DNA of 11,770 bases from Limousia pullorum (lineage in GTDB: Bacteria > Bacillota > Clostridia > Oscillospirales > Acutalibacteraceae). The stretch covers positions 1-11,770 of the forward strand of contig DVNG01000018.1 of assembly GCA_018714545.1 (NCBI GenBank), read 5' to 3'. The position numbers and the translations under genes are program-made. Under the pieces are notes generated by a model. The model did not search any database, was not told the origin of the DNA, and saw only the letters and a program-made list of their open reading frames with translations. This document shows positions 1 through 6,224 of this stretch, piece after piece. Positions within the stretch are counted from its first letter, which is position 1; each line of letters opens with the position of its first letter.

Positions 1-17
1 GCAGATAAAATTAAATT

Positions 18-872
18 TTAAGAAACAAACTGATTTCGTTTTTCAAGCGGAGTCAGTTTTGTTTTGAGTTGTAATCTTTCGTGGTTGTAGAAGTAGATGT
101 ATTCATCTATAAGCGATTTAGCCTCCTCATAAGTTTTGAGTTTTATTCGGTAAATGCACTCTGTTTTGAGAATTGAAAAGAAATTTTCGGCTAAAGCATT
201 GTCGTAAGGATTGCCTTTTCTTGACATTGACGGAATTATGCCGTATGATTGTGTTAGCTTAAAATACGAATGTGATGTGTATTGAAAGCCTTGGTCACTG
301 TGGAGTTGCAGCTCTGCGGTGACCTTTTCTTTTCTCTTGGCAGCACGAATAGTAGATAAAACAAGGTTTAAGTTTTGATTTGTGCTGGTCTTGTAGGAAA
401 CAATACTATTGTCGAATAAATCTCTGATAACAGACAAATACAATGTGCCTTGCGCTGTCTTAATATACGAAATATCTGTAACCCATTTTTGATTTGGTCT
501 GTCCGCATGAAAATCTCTGTTCAGTAAATTGGGATAACGGTGTAGATGTTCGCCGTAATTGCGATATTTCTTTCTTCTGACAACTGATAATAGGCTATAT
601 TTCTGCATAACACGCAGGATAGTTTTGGGATTGTGGTGTATGCCGTTCCTTTCAAGCCATATATGTACTCTGCGATAACCGTAGGTTTTACCGCATATCT
701 CCTGACATTCTCTAATCTTCTCAGCCAAAGGTAAATCTTTTTCCGGTATATCCATTCTTTTTACAAAGTCATAATAGCCGCTTCTTGATACCTTAAAGAA
801 TCTACACATTTCACTTATACTGTATTTGTTTTTGTGGCGATAGATTACCATATACTTTACACTTATTCTCAC
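18..872 (-). CDS. IS3-family transposase OrfB, DDE integrase domain
   Basis: This is the catalytic transposase subunit, which cuts and joins the IS ends. The 284-residue length is normal for IS3 OrfB. An N-terminal HTH_21-like region (residues about 45-100) precedes the rve integrase core. The catalytic triad is visible as D133 (in WVTDISYI), D193 (in HSDQG) and E229 (in NALAENFF). The D-E spacing is exactly 35 residues, and the usual basic residue follows seven residues after the glutamate (K236). The start is GTG at 872, which overlaps the OrfA stop in the four bases GTGA and has a GGAA-rich stretch just upstream. OrfB lies in the -1 frame relative to OrfA, and that frame stays open upstream of the GTG. 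An OrfAB fusion by -1 frameshifting is therefore possible, although no canonical A6G slip site is present. The gene appears complete and undamaged. Confidence 0.95.
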   Translation of the reverse strand: MRISVKYMVIYRHKNKYSISEMCRFFKVSRSGYYDFVKRMDIPEKDLPLAEKIRECQEICGKTYGYRRVHIWLERNGIHHNPKTILRVMQKYSLLSVVRRKKYRNYGEHLHRYPNLLNRDFHADRPNQKWVTDISYIKTAQGTLYLSVIRDLFDNSIVSYKTSTNQNLNLVLSTIRAAKRKEKVTAELQLHSDQGFQYTSHSYFKLTQSYGIIPSMSRKGNPYDNALAENFFSILKTECIYRIKLKTYEEAKSLIDEYIYFYNHERLQLKTKLTPLEKRNQFVS

Positions 873-1204
873 TTCCTTTCGGTGAGCGATAGAAAATCCC
901 TCATCAGTGCATTTTCCATTTCCAATGATTTAATCTTAGATTCCTTTCGAGCAAGAATATATTTTAATTCTGCTATCTTGTCCTGCTCTGACACAACATA
1001 GTTCTTTGGCGGTCTTCCTTTGCGTTTTAATGCAATTCCAGCTTCCATTTTGGCTTGCTTTTTTCTATATCTTTTTAAACATCCTTTTACTTGTTCAAAA
1101 GATAATCCCAACCGTTCAGCTATTTCTTTTTTTGTTAAGCCTTCTCCTTTTAGTCTTAGCATTTCTTTTTCGTATTGCTGTATATGTCGATATTCTCTTG
1201 GCAT
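869..1204 (-). CDS. IS3-family transposase OrfA, helix-turn-helix protein
   Basis: This is the small DNA-binding subunit of the IS3-family transposase, which recognises the terminal inverted repeats. It has 111 residues. A helix-turn-helix of the sigma-70 region 4/HTH_23 type lies at about residues 20-48 (GLTKKEIAERLGLSFEQVK). A basic patch follows (RKGRPPK, residues 61-67), then a probable leucine-zipper helix at about 76-105 that would mediate OrfA/OrfAB dimerisation. The start is ATG at 1204. Its ribosome binding site, AAAGGGGG (1210-1220 region), is the 3' arm of a long hairpin (1212-1252), so translation from long transcripts should be repressed. The stop overlaps the OrfB start by four bases. 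Confidence 0.92.
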   Translation of the reverse strand: MPREYRHIQQYEKEMLRLKGEGLTKKEIAERLGLSFEQVKGCLKRYRKKQAKMEAGIALKRKGRPPKNYVVSEQDKIAELKYILARKESKIKSLEMENALMRDFLSLTERK

Positions 1205-1211
1205 ACAAAAT

Positions 1212-1252
1212 CCCCCTTTATGATAGTTTCTTTTATACTACCATAAAGGGGG
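1212..1252 (-). promoter_or_regulatory. Hairpin covering the OrfA ribosome binding site
   Basis: The 11-base arms 1212-1222 (CCCCCTTTATG) and 1242-1252 are perfectly complementary. A single A-C mismatch (1223/1241) follows, then four more pairs (1224-1227 with 1237-1240) and a nine-base loop. In minus-strand RNA the 3' arm contains the AAAGGGGG Shine-Dalgarno of OrfA, so RNA entering from outside the IS should fold and hide it. On the plus strand the same hairpin is followed by TGTTTTTTC, which is an intrinsic-terminator layout against antisense readthrough. Confidence 0.7.
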
Positions 1253-1320
1253 TGTTTTTTCTATTGTCCGTTTTTACTGGACCTGTCCACTCCTTAATCG
1301 GGGGACTTTTTATAAAATAA

Positions 1321-1911
1321 TTATTTATGCGCTTCCCATTTGCAATCTGTTATTTCGAGATTGGAAAAAACAGCCTTAAAAGAAGAATTTTCAGGACTGC
1401 ACGCATATATTCCGAAAGAAATAGTGTCAGGTGCAGAGAAAAGATGACAAATTCTCATTTGCTTAAAATCAATACCGTTTTCACTGTATTCAATGCAAAA
1501 ATCTGATTTTCTGCGGCTGAGCCTGTACCACATTTCTTTTATTGAAGCCGGTATATCTGTAGTAGCCCAATCTGAATAGCCGTTGTTTGTTACAACACTT
1601 CCCAGCCTTTGGAATATTTCGTTTTCGTATTCAATAGAAGCTTTAAGCCAGTTTTCGCTGTCAAGATATATGGCAACGCCGCACTGGTCAAAACGATGCT
1701 TGCTGTCAAATTTTGTCTTAACCACAAATGAAAAATACTCCTCGTCTGTGGATACCTGTAAAACCGGTGCATTGTCGTTTTGAAATCCATAATATGTTCT
1801 TTGCCAAAGGTCGGTGTTGCTCTCTGTTATTATCTCAATAGAGTCCTTGGAGATTTTAAAATTCTGTGGTTGTCTTGTCCAACGAGGATTTTTTTCGATA
1901 AATGAGCTCAT
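1321..1911 (-). CDS. DUF1349 (YesU-like) concanavalin-fold protein
   Basis: This 196-residue cytoplasmic protein has no signal peptide or membrane helix. Its composition and motifs match the DUF1349 family, a concanavalin-A/LamG-like beta-sandwich found in YesU of Bacillus. Family hallmarks are TDLWQRTYYGFQNDNAPVL near residues 34-52, the central GVAIYLDSENWLKASIEYE (about 78-96) and the NNGYSDWATT segment (about 109-118). The fold suggests carbohydrate or glycoside binding, but no catalytic role is established. The ATG start at 1911 has a GAGGT ribosome binding site (AAAGAGGTAATTATTT before ATG). It lies 14 bases after the rRNA methyltransferase stop, so it is almost certainly cotranscribed from the 3157-3186 promoter. 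The IS begins about 30 bases beyond its stop codon, and no terminator is visible between them. Confidence 0.82.
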   Translation of the reverse strand: MSSFIEKNPRWTRQPQNFKISKDSIEIITESNTDLWQRTYYGFQNDNAPVLQVSTDEEYFSFVVKTKFDSKHRFDQCGVAIYLDSENWLKASIEYENEIFQRLGSVVTNNGYSDWATTDIPASIKEMWYRLSRRKSDFCIEYSENGIDFKQMRICHLFSAPDTISFGIYACSPENSSFKAVFSNLEITDCKWEAHK

Positions 1912-1925
1912 AAATAATTACCTCT

Positions 1926-3122
1926 TTAATACTCATTGCAAACCTGGAAAATGTAGAATTTCAGGTAATATGACTCGTCAGCCGCCCAGAGTATTGGGTG
2001 GTCGGGAGCCTGAGTTCTGAACTCAACCTGACGGAGTCTCTTGTGTACGTTTTTTGCCGCCTGACCGATTGTCTTTGTGAAAAGCTCGTAGGTCATAAAG
2101 TGGGAACAGGAGCAGGTGGCTAAAAAGCCTCCGTCCTTAACAAGCTTCATGGCTCTTAAATTTATCTCTCTGTAGCCCTTTGTGGCGTTTTTAACTGAGT
2201 TTTGAGACTTTGCAAATGCAGGAGGGTCAAGTATAACCACGTCGAATTTTTCGCCCTTTTCCTCAAGCTCAGGAAGAAGCTCGAAAACATCACGGCAGAT
2301 AAACTTAACCTTATCGGAAAGTCCGTTAAGCTCTGCATTTTTTGTTGCCTGTTCAACTGCAAGCTCGGAGGCGTCAACACCTAAAACACTTTCAGCTCCC
2401 GCAATTCCTGCGTTGAGAGCAAAAGAACCTGTGTGGGTGAAGCAGTCCAAAACAGATGCGCCCTTGCAAAGCTTTTGAATTGCAAGACGGTTGTATTTCT
2501 GGTCAAGGAAAAATCCGGTTTTCTGACCGTTTTCAATATCCACATGATATTTAACGTCGTTTTCGGTTATGATAACGTCTGTGTCAAAGGGCTTGCCCAA
2601 AAATCCCTTGGTGCGTGGCATTCCCTCCAAAGACCTTACCTTTGCGTCGCTTCTTTCATAAACTCCACGGATTTCAATTCCGTCCTTTTTCATCTCTTCC
2701 ACGAGAAGTGACATTATAAGTTTTTTGTGAATGTCAATTCCCAGAGCCAAGGACTGAACCACCAAAACATCGGAAAACTTGTCAACAACAAGTCCGGGGA
2801 GAAAATCCGCCTCGCCGAAAATCACACGGCAGCAGGAGGTGTCCACAGTCTTTTTGCGGTACTTCCATGCGTTTCTAACTCTCTCACGGAAAAAGTTTTC
2901 GTCGATTTCAGCTTCAGGATTTCTTGTAAGCATTCTAACTCTGATTTTTGAATTTCCGTTTATAAAACCCTTGCCCATTGGGTAATCGTCAAAGTCCAGC
3001 ACATTTACAATGTCGCCGTTTTTATAATCCCCTTTAACCTTGGAGATTTCGTTGTCAAAAATCCACATTCCGCCGGATTTTAAAAGTCTGCCTTCGCCTT
3101 TTTTTAATATTACGTTTGCCAT
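1926..3122 (-). CDS. RlmI-like class I rRNA (cytosine-C5) methyltransferase
   Basis: This is an S-adenosylmethionine-dependent methyltransferase of the COG1092 (RlmI/YccW) family. Escherichia coli RlmI makes m5C1962 in 23S rRNA, and the same role is inferred here. An N-terminal PUA domain (residues about 1-75) binds RNA, followed by a linker beta-region. The Rossmann domain carries KTGFFLDQ (201-208), motif I VLDCFTHTGSF (224-234), acidic D250 for the SAM ribose, motif IV LDPPAFAKS (298-306) and the CSCS motif (337-340). The 398-residue length matches the family. I chose ATG at 3122 because the AGAGGA ribosome binding site (3133-3138) is 10 bases away. A TTG at 3131 would add three residues but lies almost on top of that site. 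It is the first gene of a two-gene unit with the DUF1349 gene. Confidence 0.9.
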   Translation of the reverse strand: MANVILKKGEGRLLKSGGMWIFDNEISKVKGDYKNGDIVNVLDFDDYPMGKGFINGNSKIRVRMLTRNPEAEIDENFFRERVRNAWKYRKKTVDTSCCRVIFGEADFLPGLVVDKFSDVLVVQSLALGIDIHKKLIMSLLVEEMKKDGIEIRGVYERSDAKVRSLEGMPRTKGFLGKPFDTDVIITENDVKYHVDIENGQKTGFFLDQKYNRLAIQKLCKGASVLDCFTHTGSFALNAGIAGAESVLGVDASELAVEQATKNAELNGLSDKVKFICRDVFELLPELEEKGEKFDVVILDPPAFAKSQNSVKNATKGYREINLRAMKLVKDGGFLATCSCSHFMTYELFTKTIGQAAKNVHKRLRQVEFRTQAPDHPILWAADESYYLKFYIFQVCNEY

Positions 3123-3132
3123 AAAGCTCAAT

Positions 3133-3138
3133 TCCTCT
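3133..3138 (-). promoter_or_regulatory. Ribosome binding site deciding the rlmI-like start
   Basis: AGAGGA on the minus strand lies 10 bases before ATG 3122. It is only one base before the alternative in-frame TTG at 3131, which is too close for initiation there. Confidence 0.6.
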
Positions 3139-3156
3139 TCTTTTTTCTTTGTTCTG

Positions 3157-3186
3157 ATTATAACATAAATTTCAATAAAATAACAA
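3157..3186 (-). promoter_or_regulatory. Promoter of the rRNA methyltransferase/DUF1349 unit
   Basis: The minus strand has a -35 TTGTTA (3181-3186), an 18-base spacer and a consensus -10 TATAAT (3157-3162). The -10 is preceded by TGT, giving an extended -10. It lies between the HAD gene stop and the methyltransferase start, so the two are separate transcription units. There is no obvious terminator after the HAD gene, so readthrough is possible. Confidence 0.65.
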
Positions 3187-3194
3187 GGCGTACA

Positions 3195-3998
3195 TTAAAT
3201 ATGATTTAATATAAATTTCTCGATTGCTAAAGCCACGCCGTTGTTATCGTTGGAAGCGGTTATGTAACCGGCGGCTTTTTTTACTTTTTCCGAGCCGTTT
3301 TCCATGGATATTCCCAGACCTGCGTATTCAATCATTGCAAGGTCGTTGTCGCCGTCGCCTATAGCTATCATCTCTTCACGTTTAATGCCGTAAAGCTTGC
3401 CCAAAAACTCCATAGCTGCCGCCTTTGAAACACCGCTGTTAAAAAACTCCAAAAACTCAGGCTTTGAGGTGCAGAATGTGACCTCATTAAAGCTCTCTTT
3501 TTGTAAAGTTTCCTGAAAGCTTTTTATATTTTCCGTATCGTCGTACCAGAGAATTTTTGTAACGCCCTTTTTCGTAAGAGCTTCTTTACTGTCAATCAAA
3601 ATGGGTTCAACTCCGGAAAGCCTTTTGTATTTGTTTACCCTTTCGTCAATGCGGTTCACAAAAAGTTGGTTTTCGCACCAAAGACAGATTGTGACGGAGC
3701 GTTCCTCTCCTAACTTTAAAATTTTTAAAGCGTCATCTTTTTCCAACGCTTTGTGGAAAAGTATTTCGCTGTTTTCGGGATTTACAATCATAGCCCCGTT
3801 GTAGGTGATTGCAGGAAATTTAAGTGGCAGAAATTCGCCGTATTTTAGTATGCCCTGAATTGGTCTGCCTGAGGATACGGTAAAAACAACGCCCATGTCA
3901 ACAGCTTTTTTTATGGCTTTTGAGGTTTTAGGACTTATTTTTCCTTCACTGTTTAAAAGAGTCCCGTCCATATCTGCGGCAATAAGTTTGTATTTCAT
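3195..3998 (-). CDS. Cof/YidA-type HAD-superfamily phosphatase
   Basis: This is a cytoplasmic Mg2+-dependent hydrolase of the HAD IIB (Cof-like) subfamily. Relatives dephosphorylate sugar phosphates, nucleotides or flavin nucleotides, and the substrate cannot be read from sequence. All four motifs are present: I, DMDGT with nucleophile D9 and acid D11; II, SSGRP (42-46); III, K192 (in SKAAAMEFL); IV, GDGDND (214-219), which binds the metal. The residues between motifs II and III form the C2-type cap that sets substrate choice. The 267-residue length is normal for the family. The ATG at 3998 has a GAAGTGA ribosome binding site. The gene is monocistronic, with its own promoter at about 4032. 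Confidence 0.93.
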   Translation of the reverse strand: MKYKLIAADMDGTLLNSEGKISPKTSKAIKKAVDMGVVFTVSSGRPIQGILKYGEFLPLKFPAITYNGAMIVNPENSEILFHKALEKDDALKILKLGEERSVTICLWCENQLFVNRIDERVNKYKRLSGVEPILIDSKEALTKKGVTKILWYDDTENIKSFQETLQKESFNEVTFCTSKPEFLEFFNSGVSKAAAMEFLGKLYGIKREEMIAIGDGDNDLAMIEYAGLGISMENGSEKVKKAAGYITASNDNNGVALAIEKFILNHI

Positions 3999-4031
3999 AT
4001 AATCACTTCATTTTCTTTTGTTGATATTTTC

Positions 4032-4040
4032 ATTATACCA
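4032..4040 (-). promoter_or_regulatory. Extended -10 promoter of the HAD phosphatase
   Basis: The minus strand reads TGG followed by TATAAT (4032-4037), a perfect extended -10 about 35 bases before the ATG at 3998. No good -35 element stands 16-18 bases upstream (the region is A/T tracts), as is common for extended -10 promoters. Confidence 0.6.
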
Positions 4041-4096
4041 TAAAATCAAAAAAAGTTTTAGTTGTACATTTTATATTTATATTTTATAGAAAATTT

Positions 4097-4132
4097 AAAA
4101 TCCGCAGTGTGTTTTTGCAGACTGCGGATTTT
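4097..4132 (-). terminator. Intrinsic terminator of tRNA-Ala
   Basis: A perfect 12-bp stem (4097-4108 with 4121-4132, core ATCCGCAGT) has a 12-base loop. In minus-strand RNA it begins one base after the encoded CCA of the tRNA and is followed by UUUUAAAUUUUC. The plus strand also has a T-run, so it could act in both directions. It isolates the tRNA from the HAD gene. Confidence 0.8.
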
Positions 4133-4133
4133 T

Positions 4134-4209
4134 TGGTGGACCTGGAGGGGTTCGAACCCTTGACCTCTCGGATGCGAACCGAACGCTCTCCCAGCTGAGC
4201 TACAGGCCC
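4134..4209 (-). tRNA. tRNA-Ala, anticodon CGC
   Basis: The 76-nucleotide cloverleaf has its CCA end encoded (4134-4136). The acceptor stem GGGCCTG pairs with CAGGTCC and includes the G3-U70 wobble that AlaRS recognises. The D-arm is GCTC...GAGC, and the anticodon stem TTCGG/CCGAG holds loop TTCGCAT, so the anticodon is CGC, reading GCG alanine codons. The T-loop is TTCGAAC. The T-stem AAGGG/CCCTC has four pairs plus an A49-C65 mismatch at its base, which is slightly unusual but tolerable. The gene has its own promoter (4227-4254) and terminator (4097-4132). Confidence 0.95.
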
Positions 4210-4226
4210 GTTGTTTTTATATTTTA

Positions 4227-4254
4227 ATTATATCACTAATTATGAATTTGTAAA
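4227..4254 (-). promoter_or_regulatory. Promoter of tRNA-Ala
   Basis: The minus strand has a -35 TTTACA (4249-4254), a 16-base spacer and a perfect -10 TATAAT (4227-4232). Transcription would start near 4220, about 10 bases before the mature tRNA 5' end at 4209, so only a short leader needs RNase P removal. Confidence 0.7.
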
Positions 4255-4308
4255 TTCAAAAATAAAAAATAACAGAAAGCTGTTTCAAAGAATAAGAGAA
4301 AAATTAAG

Positions 4309-4335
4309 AAAGCCGAAGCTTTGGGCTTCGGCTTT
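4309..4335 (-). terminator. Intrinsic terminator after the GNAT gene
   Basis: A perfect 11-bp stem (4309-4319 with 4325-4335, AAAGCCGAAGC) with a five-base loop lies four bases after the GNAT stop. In minus-strand RNA it is followed by CUUAAUUUUUC. A weaker second hairpin (4271-4275 with 4280-4284, AACAG/CTGTT) followed by ATTTTTTATTTTT may be a backup terminator further downstream. Confidence 0.85.
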
Positions 4336-4339
4336 AGTT

Positions 4340-4882
4340 TTAAATAAGTTCTTTAAACATTATATATGTGTCAGTATATGTTCCATCCGGGTTTTTGTAT
4401 CCGCCGGGGACGGTTGCTAAAATCTTAAAGCCCAAACGCTGATAGAGCTTTATCGCCGCATAGTTTGTGCTTACAACTGCGTTGAACTGTATTCCTCTGA
4501 ATCCCGCCTTTTGCCCCTCTGTTATGGAGTCCTCAACTAAAAGTCTGCCGAGGCCCTTGCCTCTTGCGCTTTTGGTGAGTCCGTAAGAGCAGTTTGCTAT
4601 GTGTCCGCAGTTGCCTGCGTTTTTGGGATGAAGAATGTATATTCCAACCATCTTGCCGTCCTCAAAAAGACAGGCGGTTCTTGTCTGGCTTTTGAAAAAC
4701 TCGTCAGCTTCCGTTTCTGTAAAAGGCACGTTTTGCGGAAAGCTGTTTTGCTCCTCAACAACCTCGTTCCAGATTGCGGCTGCGTCTTTCAGATATTTTT
4801 CTTCATAAGGAATGATTTTGTAATTTTCGTTTTGGGTCAACTTTAAGACTTCTTTCCTTTTTAATTTAATGTTATTTATCAT
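4340..4882 (-). CDS. GNAT-family N-acetyltransferase
   Basis: This cytoplasmic acetyl-CoA-dependent acetyltransferase (GCN5-related fold) has an acceptor that cannot be told from sequence. Numbered from the ATG at 4882, acetyl-CoA motif A is the R-G-K-G-L-G pyrophosphate loop at 107-112. The motif B region is STNYAAIKLYQRLGFK (138-153), with the commonly catalytic Tyr at 147. The C-terminus PGGYKNPDGTYTDTYIMFKEL is typical of the family. The start is uncertain. ATG 4882 overlaps the previous gene by 11 bases but lacks a ribosome binding site. A TTG at 4840, 11 bases after AGGAAAG, would give a 166-residue protein beginning with the usual GNAT edge (M-TQNENYKIIPYEE) and may be the true start. 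It is the last gene of a three-gene unit ending at the 4309-4335 terminator. Confidence 0.88.
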   Translation of the reverse strand: MINNIKLKRKEVLKLTQNENYKIIPYEEKYLKDAAAIWNEVVEEQNSFPQNVPFTETEADEFFKSQTRTACLFEDGKMVGIYILHPKNAGNCGHIANCSYGLTKSARGKGLGRLLVEDSITEGQKAGFRGIQFNAVVSTNYAAIKLYQRLGFKILATVPGGYKNPDGTYTDTYIMFKELI

Positions 4883-5144
4883 CGCTGCTGCGAACTTTTT
4901 TAAAGTAGATGATTACACCTACAATCAAAAACAGCGCTATTATAACTCTGTATACAATGGCTGCCGTGCCGGAAAACAGGTCTGCCTGAGGCATAAGCTG
5001 GTCGGCAAGACTCCATCCGAACATGAAAAATAACAGCAGACTTATATAATAACAAAACTTGTGTACCTTTTTACCCATATAGACAAGATAAATTCCTATA
5101 ACTGCCCATACTGCGGTAAAAAGATAACCTGTAAATTGCTCCAT
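4872..5144 (-). CDS. Small membrane protein with three helices, unknown function
   Basis: I do not recognise a family. The 90 residues are mostly hydrophobic, with three predicted membrane helices at about 7-23, 31-47 and 61-81. They are separated by a short basic loop (GKKVHK, 24-29) and a polar loop containing two acidic residues (about 48-59). The tail is KKVRSSDDK. The basic loop suggests that the first loop and the C-terminus face the cytoplasm. The ATG start at 5144 has a near-perfect GGAGGA ribosome binding site with a 7-base gap. It begins 21 bases after the acidic-tail membrane protein and overlaps the GNAT reading frame if that starts at 4882, so it is translated from the same message. 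Confidence 0.75.
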   Translation of the reverse strand: MEQFTGYLFTAVWAVIGIYLVYMGKKVHKFCYYISLLLFFMFGWSLADQLMPQADLFSGTAAIVYRVIIALFLIVGVIIYFKKVRSSDDK

Positions 5145-5165
5145 ATAATTCCTCCGGATTTCTTA

Positions 5166-5987
5166 TTATTTCCTGTATCTTCTGCCCCTTAATGTTTCTA
5201 AGTCATCATCGTCATCGTCAAAATCAACATAAAGGTCATCGTCGTCGTAATCGTCAGGGAGTTCTTCCTCTTCTTCCTCATCATCAAGCATATCGTCGTC
5301 GAAGTCGTCGTACAAATCAACCTCTTCTTCGTCCTCGGTATCCTCGTCTGTATTATCATCGTCGTAATATTCCAAGTCCTCGTCGGTGATTTCTACGTTT
5401 TCCAGCTCGTCTGCTTCGTTCTCGTCCTCATCGTCGAACTCGCTGTAAAGCAGGTCCTCATCATCTATGCTGTACTTAGATGTGCCCTTGCTGTTTTCAT
5501 CAAATCTGCTGCTCTTTTTAGGAGCGGCAGGTTCATCGTCAATATAGGTTGATGTGATTTCCGGTTCTTCTGTTTTTTCGGTATAACGCTTTTTCTTTGT
5601 TGAAGCTATAACAGAATCGAAATCCTCGGAGTCATCCTTGTATCTTGGCTGACGGCGTTTCGGTTCAGCTTTCTTTTCTTTAACAGGGTTTGACTTTTTG
5701 GCTTTAACAGTTTTTTTGCCTGAGTTGCCTTTGTTTTTCTGAGAGGTGAAATAAATAAAGAGAAAATACAGACAGAAAACAAAGCTTCCGATGTAATTCA
5801 AAACAGTCATAACCTGATTTGTAGGGAAAAGCTGATTTACAGGGTAGCTTAAAAGAGTCCAGATACCCTGATATGCCATATAAACACCGAAAGGCTTAAA
5901 AAACGGGTACTTTCTGAACTTTGGCATAAAAAGAATTATTGCGGAGATAAAATACATTACCGCACATATGATTGTAAATATTATCAT
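5166..5987 (-). CDS. Membrane protein with basic linker and long Asp/Glu-rich tail
   Basis: I do not recognise a family. The first 80 residues hold three hydrophobic segments (about 2-21, 33-50 and 60-80). A strongly basic linker follows (about 84-116, many Lys/Arg). Next comes a mixed region, then a very acidic low-complexity tail (about 175-264) dominated by Asp and Glu with scattered Tyr, Phe and Leu. The protein ends in a basic RGRRYRK. The positive-inside rule places the tail in the cytoplasm. The tail is probably disordered; it could bind cations, basic proteins or ribosomal proteins, but this is speculation. The ATG start at 5987 has a GGAGAT ribosome binding site. It is the first gene of a unit driven by the consensus promoter at 6058-6087. 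Confidence 0.8.
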   Translation of the reverse strand: MIIFTIICAVMYFISAIILFMPKFRKYPFFKPFGVYMAYQGIWTLLSYPVNQLFPTNQVMTVLNYIGSFVFCLYFLFIYFTSQKNKGNSGKKTVKAKKSNPVKEKKAEPKRRQPRYKDDSEDFDSVIASTKKKRYTEKTEEPEITSTYIDDEPAAPKKSSRFDENSKGTSKYSIDDEDLLYSEFDDEDENEADELENVEITDEDLEYYDDDNTDEDTEDEEEVDLYDDFDDDMLDDEEEEEELPDDYDDDDLYVDFDDDDDDLETLRGRRYRK

Positions 5988-6057
5988 AATGAAAATCTCC
6001 TTTGTCTGCGAATAATAGCTGTAGTTTAACAGACTACTAAATAAATACTTTATGTTA

Positions 6058-6087
6058 ATTATATCTTTGTTTAACAGTGGTTGTCAA
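6058..6087 (-). promoter_or_regulatory. Consensus promoter of the acidic-tail membrane protein operon
   Basis: The minus strand has a perfect -35 TTGACA (6082-6087), an 18-base spacer and a perfect -10 TATAAT (6058-6063). This leaves a leader of about 65 bases before the ATG at 5987. It is the best-matching sigma-A promoter in the window, so the operon is probably well expressed. Confidence 0.8.
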
Positions 6088-6224
6088 TCGGTTTTTATTG
6101 TAATGTGTCAAAAAATATCATAAATCATTAAATATGGTGATATACAGCTTTTATCGGATTTACTTTTCCTTATATGAAAGAAAGGTGAATAGAAAATGAA
6201 TATTAAAAAATTTAAAATAAACAC

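Larger units (their letters stand above)
1..1289 (-). mobile_element. IS3-family insertion sequence, incomplete at window start
   Basis: Two overlapping minus-strand genes, OrfA (helix-turn-helix) and OrfB (DDE integrase core), form a typical IS3-family element. The upstream end is probably at 1289, where the minus strand begins 5'-TGGACAGGTCCAG. This starts with TG, as IS3-family ends usually do, and contains a TGGAC/GTCCA inverted motif. A longer end reaching about 1307 (the GTCCCCC motif on the minus strand) cannot be excluded. The other end, its inverted repeat and the target duplication lie before base 1, so neither the boundaries nor the size can be confirmed. Both genes are intact in the visible part, so the element may be active. 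It lies directly downstream of, and reads in the same direction as, the rRNA methyltransferase/DUF1349 unit. Confidence 0.85.

Noticed and set aside
1006..1320. Plus-strand open frames opposite OrfA, one rich in Leu/Phe and membrane-like
   Set aside because: They are antisense to the clear OrfA gene, have no ribosome binding site, and their hydrophobicity follows from Lys/Glu codons read on the other strand.
5192..5389. Plus-strand open frame rich in Arg and His with CGTC/CATC repeats
   Set aside because: It is the reverse complement of the Asp/Glu tail of the membrane protein; repeats of Asp/Glu codons give Arg/His codons in antisense. The repeats are too irregular and short for a CRISPR array.
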